NCBI GenBank assembly: GCA_050331475.1
Contig: JBHJGU010000021.1
Span: 6,892 to 70,891 of the forward strand
From: JBHJGU01 sp050331475
GTDB taxonomy: Bacteria; Pseudomonadota; Alphaproteobacteria; Caulobacterales; Maricaulaceae
Reading direction: 5' to 3'
DNA length: 64,000 bases
Part shown: positions 24,653 to 33,766 of the stretch, piece after piece
How positions within the stretch are numbered: position 1 is the first letter of the stretch
Layout of the letters: every line of letters starts with the position of its first letter
Translations under genes and position numbers: made by a program
Notes under the pieces: generated by a model
Database searches by the model: none
Told to the model about the DNA's origin: nothing
What the model saw: the letters and a program-made list of their open reading frames with translations, nothing else

Positions 24653-25441
24653 ATGACGCTGACAATACGACGCTCGTCCTTACTTGAAAGCGCGCCCGGC
24701 GTGTCCCACGGTTTTTTCGGGCGCACGGGTGGCGTTTCCCAAGGCGTCTATGACTCTCTGAACACGGGCCCCGGCTCAAACGACGACGCGTTGCGGGTGG
24801 CGGAGAACCGACGGCGTGCGGCGGACGTCTTTGGCGTGCCCGCGGAACGAATGCTCACGGCGAGCCAGGCGCACACCGCCACCGCGATCACCGTGTCGGG
24901 CCCCTGGCGCGGACGGCCGAGCCAGGGCGACGCGCTCGGCACCCGGGCGGAGGCGTTGGTCCTAGGCGCGCTAGCGGCGGATTGCGCGCCGATTCTCATG
25001 GTTGACCCCCAGGCTCGGGTCGTGGGGGCGGTGCACGCCGGATGGCGCGGCGCCTTGGACGGTGTGCTGAGCGCGGGCGTGGCGGCGATGGTCGAACTGG
25101 GGGCGGCGCGCGATCGTGTGCTGGCCGCCGTCGGGCCGTGCATCGGTTGGGACTCCTATGAGATCGGGCCAGATTTCAAAGCCCGTTTCTTGGCCGTGGA
25201 TCGCGGCTTCGAACGCTTTTTCAAGCCGGGTCCTGCGGACCGCGAGCATTTTGATTTGCCTGGCTTCGCCGCCGCACAGCTGGCCCAAGCCGGCGTCGGG
25301 GCTGTGGACGTGCTTGAAGATGACGTTTTCCGCCAGGAGGAGGCGTTTTTCTCCAGCCGCCGCGCCAAGCAGGCGGGATATTCCGACTATGGCCGGAACC
25401 TGTCCGCGATTTGCTTAACGCCGAATGCAGGGCTGGTCTGA
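24653..25441 (+). CDS. pgeF: Peptidoglycan editing factor PgeF (laccase-domain, YfiH family)
   Basis: 262 residues from ATG 24653 with AGGA upstream. Characteristic elements: SHGFFGRTGGVSQGVYDSLN, the His in ASQAHTAT, ADCAPILMVD with the conserved Cys, and AVHAGWRGALDGV. PgeF removes aberrant amino acids from peptidoglycan precursors in E. coli; relatives also act on purine nucleosides. It is 92 bp after the methyltransferase gene, a gap with no other feature seen. Confidence 0.93.
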   Translation: MTLTIRRSSLLESAPGVSHGFFGRTGGVSQGVYDSLNTGPGSNDDALRVAENRRRAADVFGVPAERMLTASQAHTATAITVSGPWRGRPSQGDALGTRAEALVLGALAADCAPILMVDPQARVVGAVHAGWRGALDGVLSAGVAAMVELGAARDRVLAAVGPCIGWDSYEIGPDFKARFLAVDRGFERFFKPGPADREHFDLPGFAAAQLAQAGVGAVDVLEDDVFRQEEAFFSSRRAKQAGYSDYGRNLSAICLTPNAGLV

Positions 25442-25555
25442 CCATCACGCGCGCACGCGGCGTTCGTGTGCGCATTGCGCCATCGCGACGGCTTCCGGGC
25501 AGACGACAGTTTTGCTACACCGCCCCCGCTTCGTTTGGGCGCGAGGAGGGGTTTG

Positions 25556-26491
25556 ATGAAACTTTTGGCCTGCAACGCGAACCGCGACCTAGCGGCGGCG
25601 ATCGCGGATGCGCTGGACGCACCGTTAACACGGGCGCAGGTTAAACGGTTCGCGGACAAGGAAGTCTTTGTCACGATTGATGAAAACGTCCGTGGACAGG
25701 ATGTGTTCGTTATCCAGTCGACCTCGTTTCCCGCCAATGACAATCTGATGGAGCTGTTGATCTGCATCGACGCGCTCAAACGCGCCAGCGCGCGGCGGAT
25801 CACCGCAGTCATCCCGTATTTTGGCTATGCGCGACAGGATCGCAAAACCGAAGGCCGCACGCCGATCTCCGCCAAGTTAGTGGCCAATATGATCCAGGCG
25901 GCCGGGGCGCACCGGGTGCTGACCCTCGATCTGCATGCGGGCCAGATCCAGGGCTTTTTCGACATTCCGACGGACAATCTTTTCGCCGCTCCGATTTTCG
26001 AGGACGACATTAAGGTCCGCTATGACGACACCGACCAATTGTTGATCGTCTCCCCAGACGTGGGCGGGGTGGTGCGCGCGCGCGCCCTCGCCGACCGGTT
26101 GCATGCGGGCATCGCGATTGTGGACAAACGTCGACCGCGCCCGGGCGAGGCTCAGGTGATGAACATTATCGGCGACGTGGCGGAACGCCGGTGTCTGCTG
26201 CTCGACGACATTGTGGACTCCGGGGGCACCTTGTGCGGCGCGGCGGAGGCGCTTTACGACCGCGGCGCGGTGGATGTGGGCGCGTATATCAGCCATGGCG
26301 TGCTCTCTGGCCAAGCGGTGGAACGGGTGGAGACGTCTCAGCTGACCGAATTGGTGATCTTGGACACCATCCAGCAGCCCGACAGCGTCAAGCAGGCCTC
26401 GAAAATTCGTGAGGTTTCCGCGGCGAACATGATCGCCGACGCCGTGAGCCGCATCGCCAACGACCAATCCGTATCGATTTTGTTTAATTAA
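25556..26491 (+). CDS. prs: Ribose-phosphate pyrophosphokinase
   Basis: 311 residues from ATG 25556, with GAGGAGGGG just upstream. PRPP synthetase motifs: KRFADKEVFVTID, GQDVFVIQST, ITAVIPYFGYARQDRK, LTLDLHAGQIQGFFDIPTDNL and the PRPP loop LLLDDIVDSGGTL. It makes PRPP for purine, pyrimidine, His and NAD synthesis. apt at 35.3 kb uses the product but is not linked. Confidence 0.97.
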   Translation: MKLLACNANRDLAAAIADALDAPLTRAQVKRFADKEVFVTIDENVRGQDVFVIQSTSFPANDNLMELLICIDALKRASARRITAVIPYFGYARQDRKTEGRTPISAKLVANMIQAAGAHRVLTLDLHAGQIQGFFDIPTDNLFAAPIFEDDIKVRYDDTDQLLIVSPDVGGVVRARALADRLHAGIAIVDKRRPRPGEAQVMNIIGDVAERRCLLLDDIVDSGGTLCGAAEALYDRGAVDVGAYISHGVLSGQAVERVETSQLTELVILDTIQQPDSVKQASKIREVSAANMIADAVSRIANDQSVSILFN

Positions 26492-26499
26492 CGTGCGAC

Positions 26500-27273
26500 A
26501 TGGACCCGAACGCGACCGCTGCTCAGGATACTTTAACGCTATTGGTTATTGGCGTTGGCGGCGCCAACGACGAAACGACTGGTGTATTCGGGGACCATTT
26601 ACCGGCGATCTCTAATTATATTGCGTCATTTGTCAGATCATCCTCGAACAAGACAATAGAGCTCCATTCTGCTTATTTGCCCTGGACAGGCGGAATATCA
26701 GTTCTTGGCTCATTTTTCTCAAGAGAATCGATTGTGACGCTTGATGCGATTTATGAAGATTTTAGCAAGCTCCCAAGTCCGCATGTCGTATTTGTTGGCC
26801 ACAGTTATGGCGGCGATACGGCGTTTCACGCCGTGGATCGTTGGAGTGGACATAGAATCGCTGAGCTGAGCGATGGTGTCGCCTTGCTGGTTACGCTCGA
26901 TCCCGTCTCCTCAGACGCCGCCTCGCGTTGGGCGGATAACGATCCCTACGGACCTCATTCGGAAAGACGGCCTGAACGCGTCTTCGCTGAGTTTGCTGGC
27001 GTGGGCGTTCGATCTTGGGAAAAAACGCAGAGCAATCCCCGACCAAAGACCGTGCGCACGTGGTTGCACGCATTCGCGGTTGGGGGGCGAGGATATACGG
27101 GCGGCGATTTCCTGGCCGATCTTGGCGGGCAATGGTTGGGCGAGGACCAGGCCGACGCCAATGTCCCCGTGCCAGTTAGCCATGAGGACGTGCCGGGCAT
27201 GGTCAGGGCGCTTGAACCGCATTTGGCCAATTGGGCGAACACCTGTTTTCAGTCACCATCACGCAACCCCTAA
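26500..27273 (+). CDS. Alpha/beta hydrolase fold protein, lipase-like
   Basis: 257 residues. Nucleophile elbow VGHSYGGDTA (Ser near residue 106), a downstream strand LLVTLDPVSS that places the Asp, and SHEDVPGM near residue 230 for the His: a plausible catalytic triad. Strand VIGVGGANDET forms the oxyanion region. No signal peptide, so cytoplasmic. It begins 8 bp after prs, and its first 400 bp are visibly poorer in GC than prs and rplY, suggesting acquisition. Substrate unknown. Confidence 0.65.
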   Translation: MDPNATAAQDTLTLLVIGVGGANDETTGVFGDHLPAISNYIASFVRSSSNKTIELHSAYLPWTGGISVLGSFFSRESIVTLDAIYEDFSKLPSPHVVFVGHSYGGDTAFHAVDRWSGHRIAELSDGVALLVTLDPVSSDAASRWADNDPYGPHSERRPERVFAEFAGVGVRSWEKTQSNPRPKTVRTWLHAFAVGGRGYTGGDFLADLGGQWLGEDQADANVPVPVSHEDVPGMVRALEPHLANWANTCFQSPSRNP

Positions 27274-27423
27274 GCCGCATCACCGCCTTGCATCTGCGCC
27301 CGCGCTCGACTATAGAGCCGGCTTCGAATTTGCTTGGGCTTTAGGCCCACGGGTTGAGCGCCGTCCCCCGGGGCGGCGTTTGCGCATTTAAGCTGCGGAC
27401 CCGACCGACGAAGGAATCTTGCC

Positions 27424-28035
27424 ATGGCGGACGTCGTACTCTCTGTTGACCTTCGCGAACGCACCGGAACCGGCGGTGCGCGCGAAACGCGCCGCAATGG
27501 CGACGTGCCCGGCGTGATTTATGGCGGCCCCTTGGGGCCGGTGGCCATTAGCTTTCGCCTTAACGAGGTGAAAAAGGCGCTCAACACCGGGCGGCTCTTG
27601 TCCCACGTCATTGAAATCGATCACAAAGGCACCCGCCAACAAGCGATCGCGCGGGACATCCAATTCCACCCGGTCACCGACACGCCCCTGCACATCGATT
27701 TGTACCGCGTGGAATCCGACCAGGTGATCACCGTGGAAGTCGCGGTGCGGTTCCTCAACGAAGAGGCTAGCCCAGGCCTGAAGCGCGGCGGCGTGCTGAA
27801 CATCGTCCGACACGCGGTGGAACTCAACTGCCCTGCCGGTCGGATCCCGGCCGGTATCGACATCGATCTGACGGGCTACGACATCGGAGATACGATACAC
27901 GCCTCGGCCATGTCTCTCCCCGAGGGGGTGAGCCCGGCCATCACGGATCGCGACTTCACCATCGCCACCCTGCAGGGCAGCCGCGCCGTCATCGATCCGG
28001 CCTCTCCTGAGGGCGAAGAGGCGGCGGAGGACTAA
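27424..28035 (+). CDS. rplY: 50S ribosomal protein L25 (Ctc form)
   Basis: 203 residues from ATG 27424 with AAGGA upstream. The N-terminal 5S-rRNA-binding L25 domain (GGARETRRNGDVPGVIYGG; RDIQFHPVTDTPLHIDLYRV) is followed by the TL5/Ctc C-terminal domain (RHAVELNCPAGRIPAGIDIDL), then an acidic tail. It binds 5S rRNA in the large subunit. pth follows by 26 bp, the common rplY-pth-ychF order. Confidence 0.96.
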   Translation: MADVVLSVDLRERTGTGGARETRRNGDVPGVIYGGPLGPVAISFRLNEVKKALNTGRLLSHVIEIDHKGTRQQAIARDIQFHPVTDTPLHIDLYRVESDQVITVEVAVRFLNEEASPGLKRGGVLNIVRHAVELNCPAGRIPAGIDIDLTGYDIGDTIHASAMSLPEGVSPAITDRDFTIATLQGSRAVIDPASPEGEEAAED

Positions 28036-28061
28036 GCCCGGCCTCGACGGAGGCGAACGCC

Positions 28062-28688
28062 GTGTTGCTCATCGCGGGTCTTGGCAATCCCGGGCCACAA
28101 TACGCCGGGCATCGCCATAATGTGGGCTTTATGGCCGCGGACGCGATCCACCAGGTTTGGGGGTTCGAGCCCTGGCGACGGCGGTTCCAGGCCGAGGCGG
28201 CGGAGGGCGTTCTAAGCACGCCTGCGGGCGGACGGGTGAAAACCCTGCTCCTCAAGCCGCAGACCTTCATGAATGACAGCGGCCGGGCGATTGGCGAGGC
28301 GGCGCGGTTTTACAAAATCCCGCCCCAGGACGTCGTTGTGCTTTACGATGAGCTGGACCTGGCGCCGGGGCGGTTCCGCATGAAGACCGGCGGCGGACAT
28401 GCCGGCCATAACGGGGTGCGCTCCATCATCGCCCAGTATGATCGAGAGATGCGCAGGGGCCGGATCGGCATCGGCCATCCCGGGGACAAATCTCGCGTGC
28501 ACGGCTATGTGCTGTCGAACTTCGCCAAGGCGGACCAAGCCTGGGTCGATGCGCTAACCGACGCGCTCGCCCGCGCGGCGCCGTTCCTCGCCGCCGGCGA
28601 TGATGAGCGTTATCAGGCCGACGTCATGCGGCTCGCACCCGCGCCCAAGGGCGATCCGCGGAAGTCCGCCGCTCCAACCGAAGACTAG
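28062..28688 (+). CDS. pth: Peptidyl-tRNA hydrolase
   Basis: 208 residues from GTG 28062, with GGAGG upstream. Motifs: LIAGLGNPGPQYAGHRHNVGF with the catalytic His, LLKPQTFMNDSG, YDELDLAPGRFRMKTGGGHAGHNGVRS. It releases tRNA from peptidyl-tRNA that drops off ribosomes. ychF begins 9 bp later. Confidence 0.97.
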   Translation: MLLIAGLGNPGPQYAGHRHNVGFMAADAIHQVWGFEPWRRRFQAEAAEGVLSTPAGGRVKTLLLKPQTFMNDSGRAIGEAARFYKIPPQDVVVLYDELDLAPGRFRMKTGGGHAGHNGVRSIIAQYDREMRRGRIGIGHPGDKSRVHGYVLSNFAKADQAWVDALTDALARAAPFLAAGDDERYQADVMRLAPAPKGDPRKSAAPTED

Positions 28689-28697
28689 GGGACCGAA

Positions 28698-29795
28698 ATG
28701 GGTTTCAAATGCGGGATTGTCGGGCTGCCGAATGTGGGCAAGTCCACCCTGTTCAACGCGTTAACGCGCACCGCCGCGGCCCAGGCCGCCAATTACCCGT
28801 TCTGCACGATCGAGCCGAATGTAGGCGATGTGGCCGTGCCGGAACCCCGCCTGCAAACCATCGCCGAGATCGCCCAGTCCGCGCAGATCGTGCCCGCCCG
28901 GATGAATTTCGTCGACATCGCGGGGCTAGTGCGCGGGGCGGCCCAAGGCGAAGGGCTGGGCAACCAATTCCTGGCCAATATTCGGGAAGTGGACGCCGTG
29001 ATCTATGTGCTGCGCTGCTTTGAGGATGACGACATCACCCATGTGGACGGCAAGGTGGACCCGCTCGCGGACTTAGAGACCGTCGAGACCGAGCTGATGC
29101 TCGCCGATCTGGAGAGCTTGGAAAAACGCAAAGCGCCTTTGGAGAAAAAAGCCCGCTCTGGGGACAAAGAGGCCAAGGCCGCCATCGCGCTGATTGACGT
29201 CGCATTGGAAGCTTTACGCGAAGGCCAGCCCGCGCGCACCGCCGAGATCAGCGCGGATGACGCGAAGGCCTGGCGCATGCTTCAGCTTCTGACCGCCAAG
29301 CCGGTGCTCTACATCGCGAATGTGGAAGAGACGTCCGCCGCTGCGGGCAATGGACATTCCGCGAAAGTGGCCGAGCATGCGGCCAAAGAAGGCGCGCCGT
29401 GTGTGGTGATCTCCGCCAAGATTGAAGCGGAGCTGGCGGTTCTAGAGGACGAAGAGCGCGCGGAATACCTCGCCGAGCTGGAGCTAAGCGAGCCGGGCCT
29501 CGATAAGCTGATACGGGCGGGTTACGACCTATTGGGTCTTCAAACCTATTTCACCGCTGGTCCGAAAGAGGCCCGGGCCTGGACCATTCAAAAGGGCTGG
29601 ACCGCGCCCCAAGCCGCGGGCGTCATCCATGGCGATTTCGAGCGCGGCTTCATCAAAGCCGAAACCACCGCGTATGAAGATTATGTCTCAGCCGGCGGCG
29701 AAGCCGGCGCGCGCGAGGCCGGCAAGCTGCGCCAAGAGGGCAAGAGTTATATCGTCCAGGACGGCGACGTGATGCTGTTTAAATTCAACGTGTGA
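28698..29795 (+). CDS. ychF: Redox-regulated ATPase YchF (OBG family)
   Basis: 365 residues. G1 GLPNVGKSTLFNAL, then FVDIAGLVRGAAQGEGLGNQFLA, and YIANVEE in place of the usual NKxD, the change that makes YchF prefer ATP. The C-terminal TGS-like domain has FTAGPKEARAWTIQKGWTAPQAAGVIHGDFERGFIKAE. It associates with ribosomes and responds to oxidative stress. Last gene of the rplY-pth-ychF unit. Confidence 0.97.
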   Translation: MGFKCGIVGLPNVGKSTLFNALTRTAAAQAANYPFCTIEPNVGDVAVPEPRLQTIAEIAQSAQIVPARMNFVDIAGLVRGAAQGEGLGNQFLANIREVDAVIYVLRCFEDDDITHVDGKVDPLADLETVETELMLADLESLEKRKAPLEKKARSGDKEAKAAIALIDVALEALREGQPARTAEISADDAKAWRMLQLLTAKPVLYIANVEETSAAAGNGHSAKVAEHAAKEGAPCVVISAKIEAELAVLEDEERAEYLAELELSEPGLDKLIRAGYDLLGLQTYFTAGPKEARAWTIQKGWTAPQAAGVIHGDFERGFIKAETTAYEDYVSAGGEAGAREAGKLRQEGKSYIVQDGDVMLFKFNV

Positions 29796-29862
29796 GCGTG
29801 AGCCTCGGTATCTGACCCGCGATCTGGTAGAACGCCGCCAAACACAGATCGGAGGCCGCCCC

Positions 29863-30873
29863 ATGCCCATTCCCGCCCTGAACCGTCGCGCCTGGCTCGC
29901 TGGCGCCCTTGCCGCCTCCGCCGCGCCGCGCGCCTTCAGCCAGACCGCGCGTGCCGCCCCGGACCCGCTCGCACCGGCGTTCGGCGAGGTTTTGGCCCAG
30001 TCGGATTTCGGCCGGCTGGAACGGATCGCGCCGGGCGTCTACGCCTTTGTCTCCACTCCGTTTGACCATGACGGCGCGCTGGGGGCGTTGGCGACCCTGT
30101 CCAATATCGGCCTGATCGAAACCAAAGCCGGATTTGTTGCGTTTGACGCTGGTTTCCGACCCCAAGGCGCCCGCTGGATCGCGGATCACGCCCGGGCCAT
30201 GACTGACAAGCCGATTGCGGCCGTCATCGCGAGCCACGTGCATGGCGACCACGTCGGCGGCATCGCCGGCTTCGTGAATTCCGGCGAGGACGTCAGCGTC
30301 TACATGACGGAAACCACCCGCCAGCTTGTGTTCGAACGCTATGGCGCCGGCCGGGTTCCCGAAGGCGAGGCGTTCGCCCGCCCGCCGCTGCAAATCATCG
30401 CGCCGACCCATATTCTGCCGGAAGACGCGGGCGACACCGCGCTGGAGTTCGGCGGCCCCACCTTGACGCTGGAGCCGCGCGCAGGCCACACCCCGTCAGA
30501 CGTGGCGCTGCGGCTCGAGGATGAGGGGATCGTCTTCGCCGGCGATTTGGTCTGGCAAGGCGTGTTTCCCAATTACGCCGATGCGACGCCGTCGGTGAAG
30601 CGCCGGCATGCCGGCGCAATCCTCGCCGATCCCGAACGGGTCGTGGTCACGGGCCATGGCGGGGTGGCGAAGGCGAAGGCGCTGACCGGTTATCTCGACA
30701 TGCTCGACACTGTGGAGGCTCAGGCGCGCGCCGGCTTCGAGGCCGGCAAAACCCCGGAGGAGGCGTATGCCGACTTCGCCTTGCCCGAGAGCCTCGGCCC
30801 CTGGCGGCTGTTCTCACCGCAATTCGCAGCCCCCGCCATGACCGCGTGGTATAAGGAGTTCGAGGCCGCGTAA
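29863..30873 (+). CDS. Exported MBL-fold metallo-hydrolase
   Basis: 336 residues from ATG 29863 with GGAGG upstream. The N-terminus has RRAWLAGALAASAA followed by AFSQ, resembling a Tat signal peptide. Metal-binding motifs of the metallo-beta-lactamase fold: SHVHGDHVGG, RAGHTPSD, VFAGDLVWQG and VTGHGG. Family members include beta-lactamases, glyoxalases and quinoprotein-relay proteins; no specific substrate can be assigned. Likely periplasmic. Confidence 0.88.
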   Translation: MPIPALNRRAWLAGALAASAAPRAFSQTARAAPDPLAPAFGEVLAQSDFGRLERIAPGVYAFVSTPFDHDGALGALATLSNIGLIETKAGFVAFDAGFRPQGARWIADHARAMTDKPIAAVIASHVHGDHVGGIAGFVNSGEDVSVYMTETTRQLVFERYGAGRVPEGEAFARPPLQIIAPTHILPEDAGDTALEFGGPTLTLEPRAGHTPSDVALRLEDEGIVFAGDLVWQGVFPNYADATPSVKRRHAGAILADPERVVVTGHGGVAKAKALTGYLDMLDTVEAQARAGFEAGKTPEEAYADFALPESLGPWRLFSPQFAAPAMTAWYKEFEAA

Positions 30874-31024
30874 GTCCGGGCTCTAGGGTTTTATAGCGTC
30901 GAAGCTGCAAATTGTCGCAGTTTGACTCATTTTTGTCTTAGAAACGACAGACCTGCTTAAGCCTTAACACAGCGTTATTACTGAATGGATAGGTTTTAGG
31001 TGTTGTTGAGAGAGCGGGAGCGCG

Positions 31025-32044
31025 GTGAAACCTATGAGACCTCGTCCGTCCAAAGCGCCATTAACGGCGAAACGCTTGCGCGACGTCGATCCGACGTCAA
31101 CGCCCGTAGGCGACGACACTGCGTGCTCGACCGCGTCAACGGCCGCCTCCTGGTTGGACGGGGTGCGGCGAGCGGTGGCGCCTTTTGAGGTGAGCGCGCG
31201 GGACACCCCTGAGGGGGTCAAGCTGGTCGGCGATGAGCCGGCGGTTTTTGTGGCCAACAAGCTTTTGGAGCGTTTTGAAGGCTCGCCCCGAGCTTTGACC
31301 CGCGCCTCCGCCCGCGCCTTAGACGAGGCCGTGCGTGAGATTATCGATCTGGCGCTTCGGCGGGACTTCGCATTTCGCTTGGCGGGAGTTTTGCGGCCTG
31401 TTCGCGCGCTCAGCTTCGCCCAGCTCAGCTTTATGCGTGACTTGCTCGACAAAACCCAAGCGCTGGTGTTGGGGATTGGTCCTTCAGGCGCCGGCAAGAC
31501 CCATCTCGCCATCGCCGCGGGATTGAGCCTGTTGGCTAGAGACGTTGTTAAACACCTGATCATCACCAAGCCCCACGAATTCATCGACGGTGAAGTCGTC
31601 ACCCCCACCATCCGCGCCGAAACCCGGTGCGATGAACAATTCGCGGTGTTTGACGACATCCTCCATGACTTGGTCGGCCATGAGGCGCTGAACGCTTTAA
31701 TCGAAAGCCAAAAACTGCAAATCATCCCGATGGGCGCCCTTCGCGGGCGCACATTCAACCAGTCCTTTATCTTGGTCGACGAAGCCCAAAACATGACTGT
31801 CCGCAAAATGCGTCTGGCGATTAACAGGCTGGGGGACAAGTCTCGCATGGTGATCACCGGGGATCCCTCCCAGACCGAGTTGAGAACCGGGGAGACCAGC
31901 GGCTTGGCGCATTTGCTCGGCATGATAGAGGGCCGCGACATCGGCCGGTTTCATCGGTTCGAACCTGCCCAGATGGTCAGAAACGAAACGGTTGCAAAGC
32001 TCGAAGCTTTGTATGAGCGCGAGAACCTTGACGACGTCGCGTGA
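31025..32044 (+). CDS. PhoH family ATPase
   Basis: 339 residues from GTG 31025 (ATG 31034 is three codons later). Walker A GIGPSGAGKTHLAIAAG, the PhoH stretch MGALRGRTFNQSFILVDEAQNM and MVITGDPSQTEL. Length matches the YbeZ/PhoH-like group without a PIN domain; ybeY, the usual partner, is not adjacent. The family has ATP-dependent RNA-helicase activity and is linked to ribosome maturation or phosphate stress. The upstream 151 bp hold no recognised element. Confidence 0.92.
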   Translation: MKPMRPRPSKAPLTAKRLRDVDPTSTPVGDDTACSTASTAASWLDGVRRAVAPFEVSARDTPEGVKLVGDEPAVFVANKLLERFEGSPRALTRASARALDEAVREIIDLALRRDFAFRLAGVLRPVRALSFAQLSFMRDLLDKTQALVLGIGPSGAGKTHLAIAAGLSLLARDVVKHLIITKPHEFIDGEVVTPTIRAETRCDEQFAVFDDILHDLVGHEALNALIESQKLQIIPMGALRGRTFNQSFILVDEAQNMTVRKMRLAINRLGDKSRMVITGDPSQTELRTGETSGLAHLLGMIEGRDIGRFHRFEPAQMVRNETVAKLEALYERENLDDVA

Positions 32045-32150
32045 GGGTTACGGCGTAAAACCGTCGCGGCGCCGCTTGTGTGATCGGGGGCACGCAGATT
32101 CTTGACGTTCAAATGATTGCGCCGGGCCAAAGACGCGATACCATTTCAAC

Positions 32151-32855
32151 ATGATGAAACAGCGGTTTTTTCTCGGCTTGAGCGTTGGGTTGAGCGCGCT
32201 GGTGGCGGCGGCGGCGAGCCCGCGACCGCTGGATATTTACGTGCGCACCATCCCCGCCGTTGTGGCCGACGACGCGGACCAAGCACGGTTCTTCGACGAG
32301 CTAAAGGGCAAGGCCACCTTTATCGATTTCTGGGCCGTGTGGTGTGCGCCCTGCGTCGCCTCCATGCCCCATGTGGAGGCGATTAAAGCGCGGTTTCAGG
32401 ATCGCGCCGATATGGCGGTGATCTCGGTGCATGTGGGGCCCACGCGAGACGGTTATTCCGGCGCACGAGCGTTTTTGCGTCGGCACGGCCATGAGAATTT
32501 AACCGTATCAGTAGACGAAACCCTAGGCGTGTTTGGCCAGTTTGCAGACCGTCAAACCGTGCGCCTGCCGCGCTACATCGTTTTGGGCCCCGATGGGCGG
32601 GTGATTTGGCGCGACGACAAACTGAATGCGAAAAAAGCCGCCAAGGCCGGGGACAAAATGGAAAAGGCGATGGCAAAGTATCAACCCCCGCCTGAGCAAC
32701 TCGCACCGGCCGTTAATCCCAATGCGCCGATCATCCTTGACGCACCGCCGGTTGACGCGCCCGCGCTTGACGCCCCTGGGCCAGTGGATGACATCGAGCG
32801 CCCGCCTGAGCGGATCGGCCTAGCCGGCGAACCCAGGCCGGCAGGGCGGCGCTAA
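32151..32855 (+). CDS. TlpA/ResA-like thioredoxin-fold protein with Pro-rich tail
   Basis: 234 residues. An N-terminal signal or anchor (about 5-22) places it in the periplasm. FIDFWAVWCAPCVASMPHVEAI holds the redox Cys pair (WCAPC), and LPRYIVLGPDG gives the cis-Pro loop. From about residue 175 a low-complexity tail rich in Pro, Ala and Asp extends the protein. The last 125 bp overlap, antisense, the end of rlmJ. Such proteins reduce or oxidise periplasmic thiols, for example in cytochrome c maturation; the target is not evident. Confidence 0.85.
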   Translation: MMKQRFFLGLSVGLSALVAAAASPRPLDIYVRTIPAVVADDADQARFFDELKGKATFIDFWAVWCAPCVASMPHVEAIKARFQDRADMAVISVHVGPTRDGYSGARAFLRRHGHENLTVSVDETLGVFGQFADRQTVRLPRYIVLGPDGRVIWRDDKLNAKKAAKAGDKMEKAMAKYQPPPEQLAPAVNPNAPIILDAPPVDAPALDAPGPVDDIERPPERIGLAGEPRPAGRR

Positions 32856-33633
32856 GGGTCGCCTGCAACGTATAAGGCGGGTTGAGCACCAAAACCCCCG
32901 CCCCGGCCAGCGGCCCCGGCACGCCGAGCTGGTCAACCCAGAGATCGCACCGCAAGCCCCGCTCCGGCCCGCCTAAGTCCGTCGCCAGCGTCGACATTTG
33001 CGCGTCAAACTGGTCCGCAGCGTCTAAGTGCTTCAGCGGCCGCCAAACCACATAGGTCCCCGTGGGCCAGCGCTTCACCGCGGCCCGCATCGCCTCTGCG
33101 CAGCGGTCGAACTCGTCACGCGCTTCAAACGGCGGATCGATAATCACAAGCCCGCGCCGTTCGGGTGGGGGCAGATAAGCTTTGAGTGCGGCGTAACCAT
33201 CGCGCGCCTCCACCTTAACCCGATCATCAGTGCGAAACGCGTCGACCAGGGCGCCCGCATCGATGGGATGCAGCTCACAAAGCCTTAGCGTGTCGTGCGC
33301 GCGCAGCGCGTTCGCCACCAGCGCCGGCGAGCCGGGATAGCAGCGCAAAACGCCATCTGGATTGCACGCCGACACGGCCGCCAGATAGGGGCCGAGCGCC
33401 GGGTCGTCCGCCAATGCGTCCCGATCCGCCCAAAGCCGACCCACCCCGGCGCCCCATTCCGGAGATCGAAGGGCCTCGTCACCCGTTAAGTCATACCACC
33501 CCCGGCCCCCATGGGTGTCGATCACTCGAAACGGTTTGGGTTTGGCTTTCAAATGGGCCACGCACAGGGTGATGACGGCATGTTTCAGCACATCCGCGAA
33601 ATTGCCCGCTTGGAAGGCGTGACGGTAATTCAT
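32731..33633 (-). CDS. rlmJ: 23S rRNA (adenine2030-N6)-methyltransferase RlmJ
   Basis: 300 residues, about 20 more than usual. MNYRHAFQAGNFADVLKHA at the N-terminus, DTHGGRGWYDLTGDEA, YPGSPALVANALR, CELHP and the catalytic VIIDPPFE (DPPY/F type) identify RlmJ. The C-terminal 40 or so residues beyond NPPYTLQATLSAALPAW are Arg/Gln-rich and read antisense to the TlpA-like tail, so a stop codon has probably been lost or the overlap evolved secondarily. Confidence 0.92.
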   Translation of the reverse strand: MNYRHAFQAGNFADVLKHAVITLCVAHLKAKPKPFRVIDTHGGRGWYDLTGDEALRSPEWGAGVGRLWADRDALADDPALGPYLAAVSACNPDGVLRCYPGSPALVANALRAHDTLRLCELHPIDAGALVDAFRTDDRVKVEARDGYAALKAYLPPPERRGLVIIDPPFEARDEFDRCAEAMRAAVKRWPTGTYVVWRPLKHLDAADQFDAQMSTLATDLGGPERGLRCDLWVDQLGVPGPLAGAGVLVLNPPYTLQATLSAALPAWVRRLGRSAQAGARCHPLAQGRQARARQPAVRQG

Positions 33634-33766
33634 GGGCTCGCTGTAACCTGGCCCGGCCTAACGTCTACGCGGGCCCCCATGCTCTTAAACCCGTTCCGAA
33701 TTGTGTCTAGGATCGCTGCGCTGACCAACACAACGCCGAAGCGGCGGACAATTGTGGGAGATCCCA

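Noticed and set aside
27355..27385. Hairpin before rplY resembling a terminator or L25 leader
   Set aside because: GC stem is imperfect and only three T follow; no known leader motif recognised.
30940..30975. CtrA-like box (TTAA repeats) before the PhoH gene
   Set aside because: The two TTAA are separated by 3 bases, not the 7 of the CtrA consensus.
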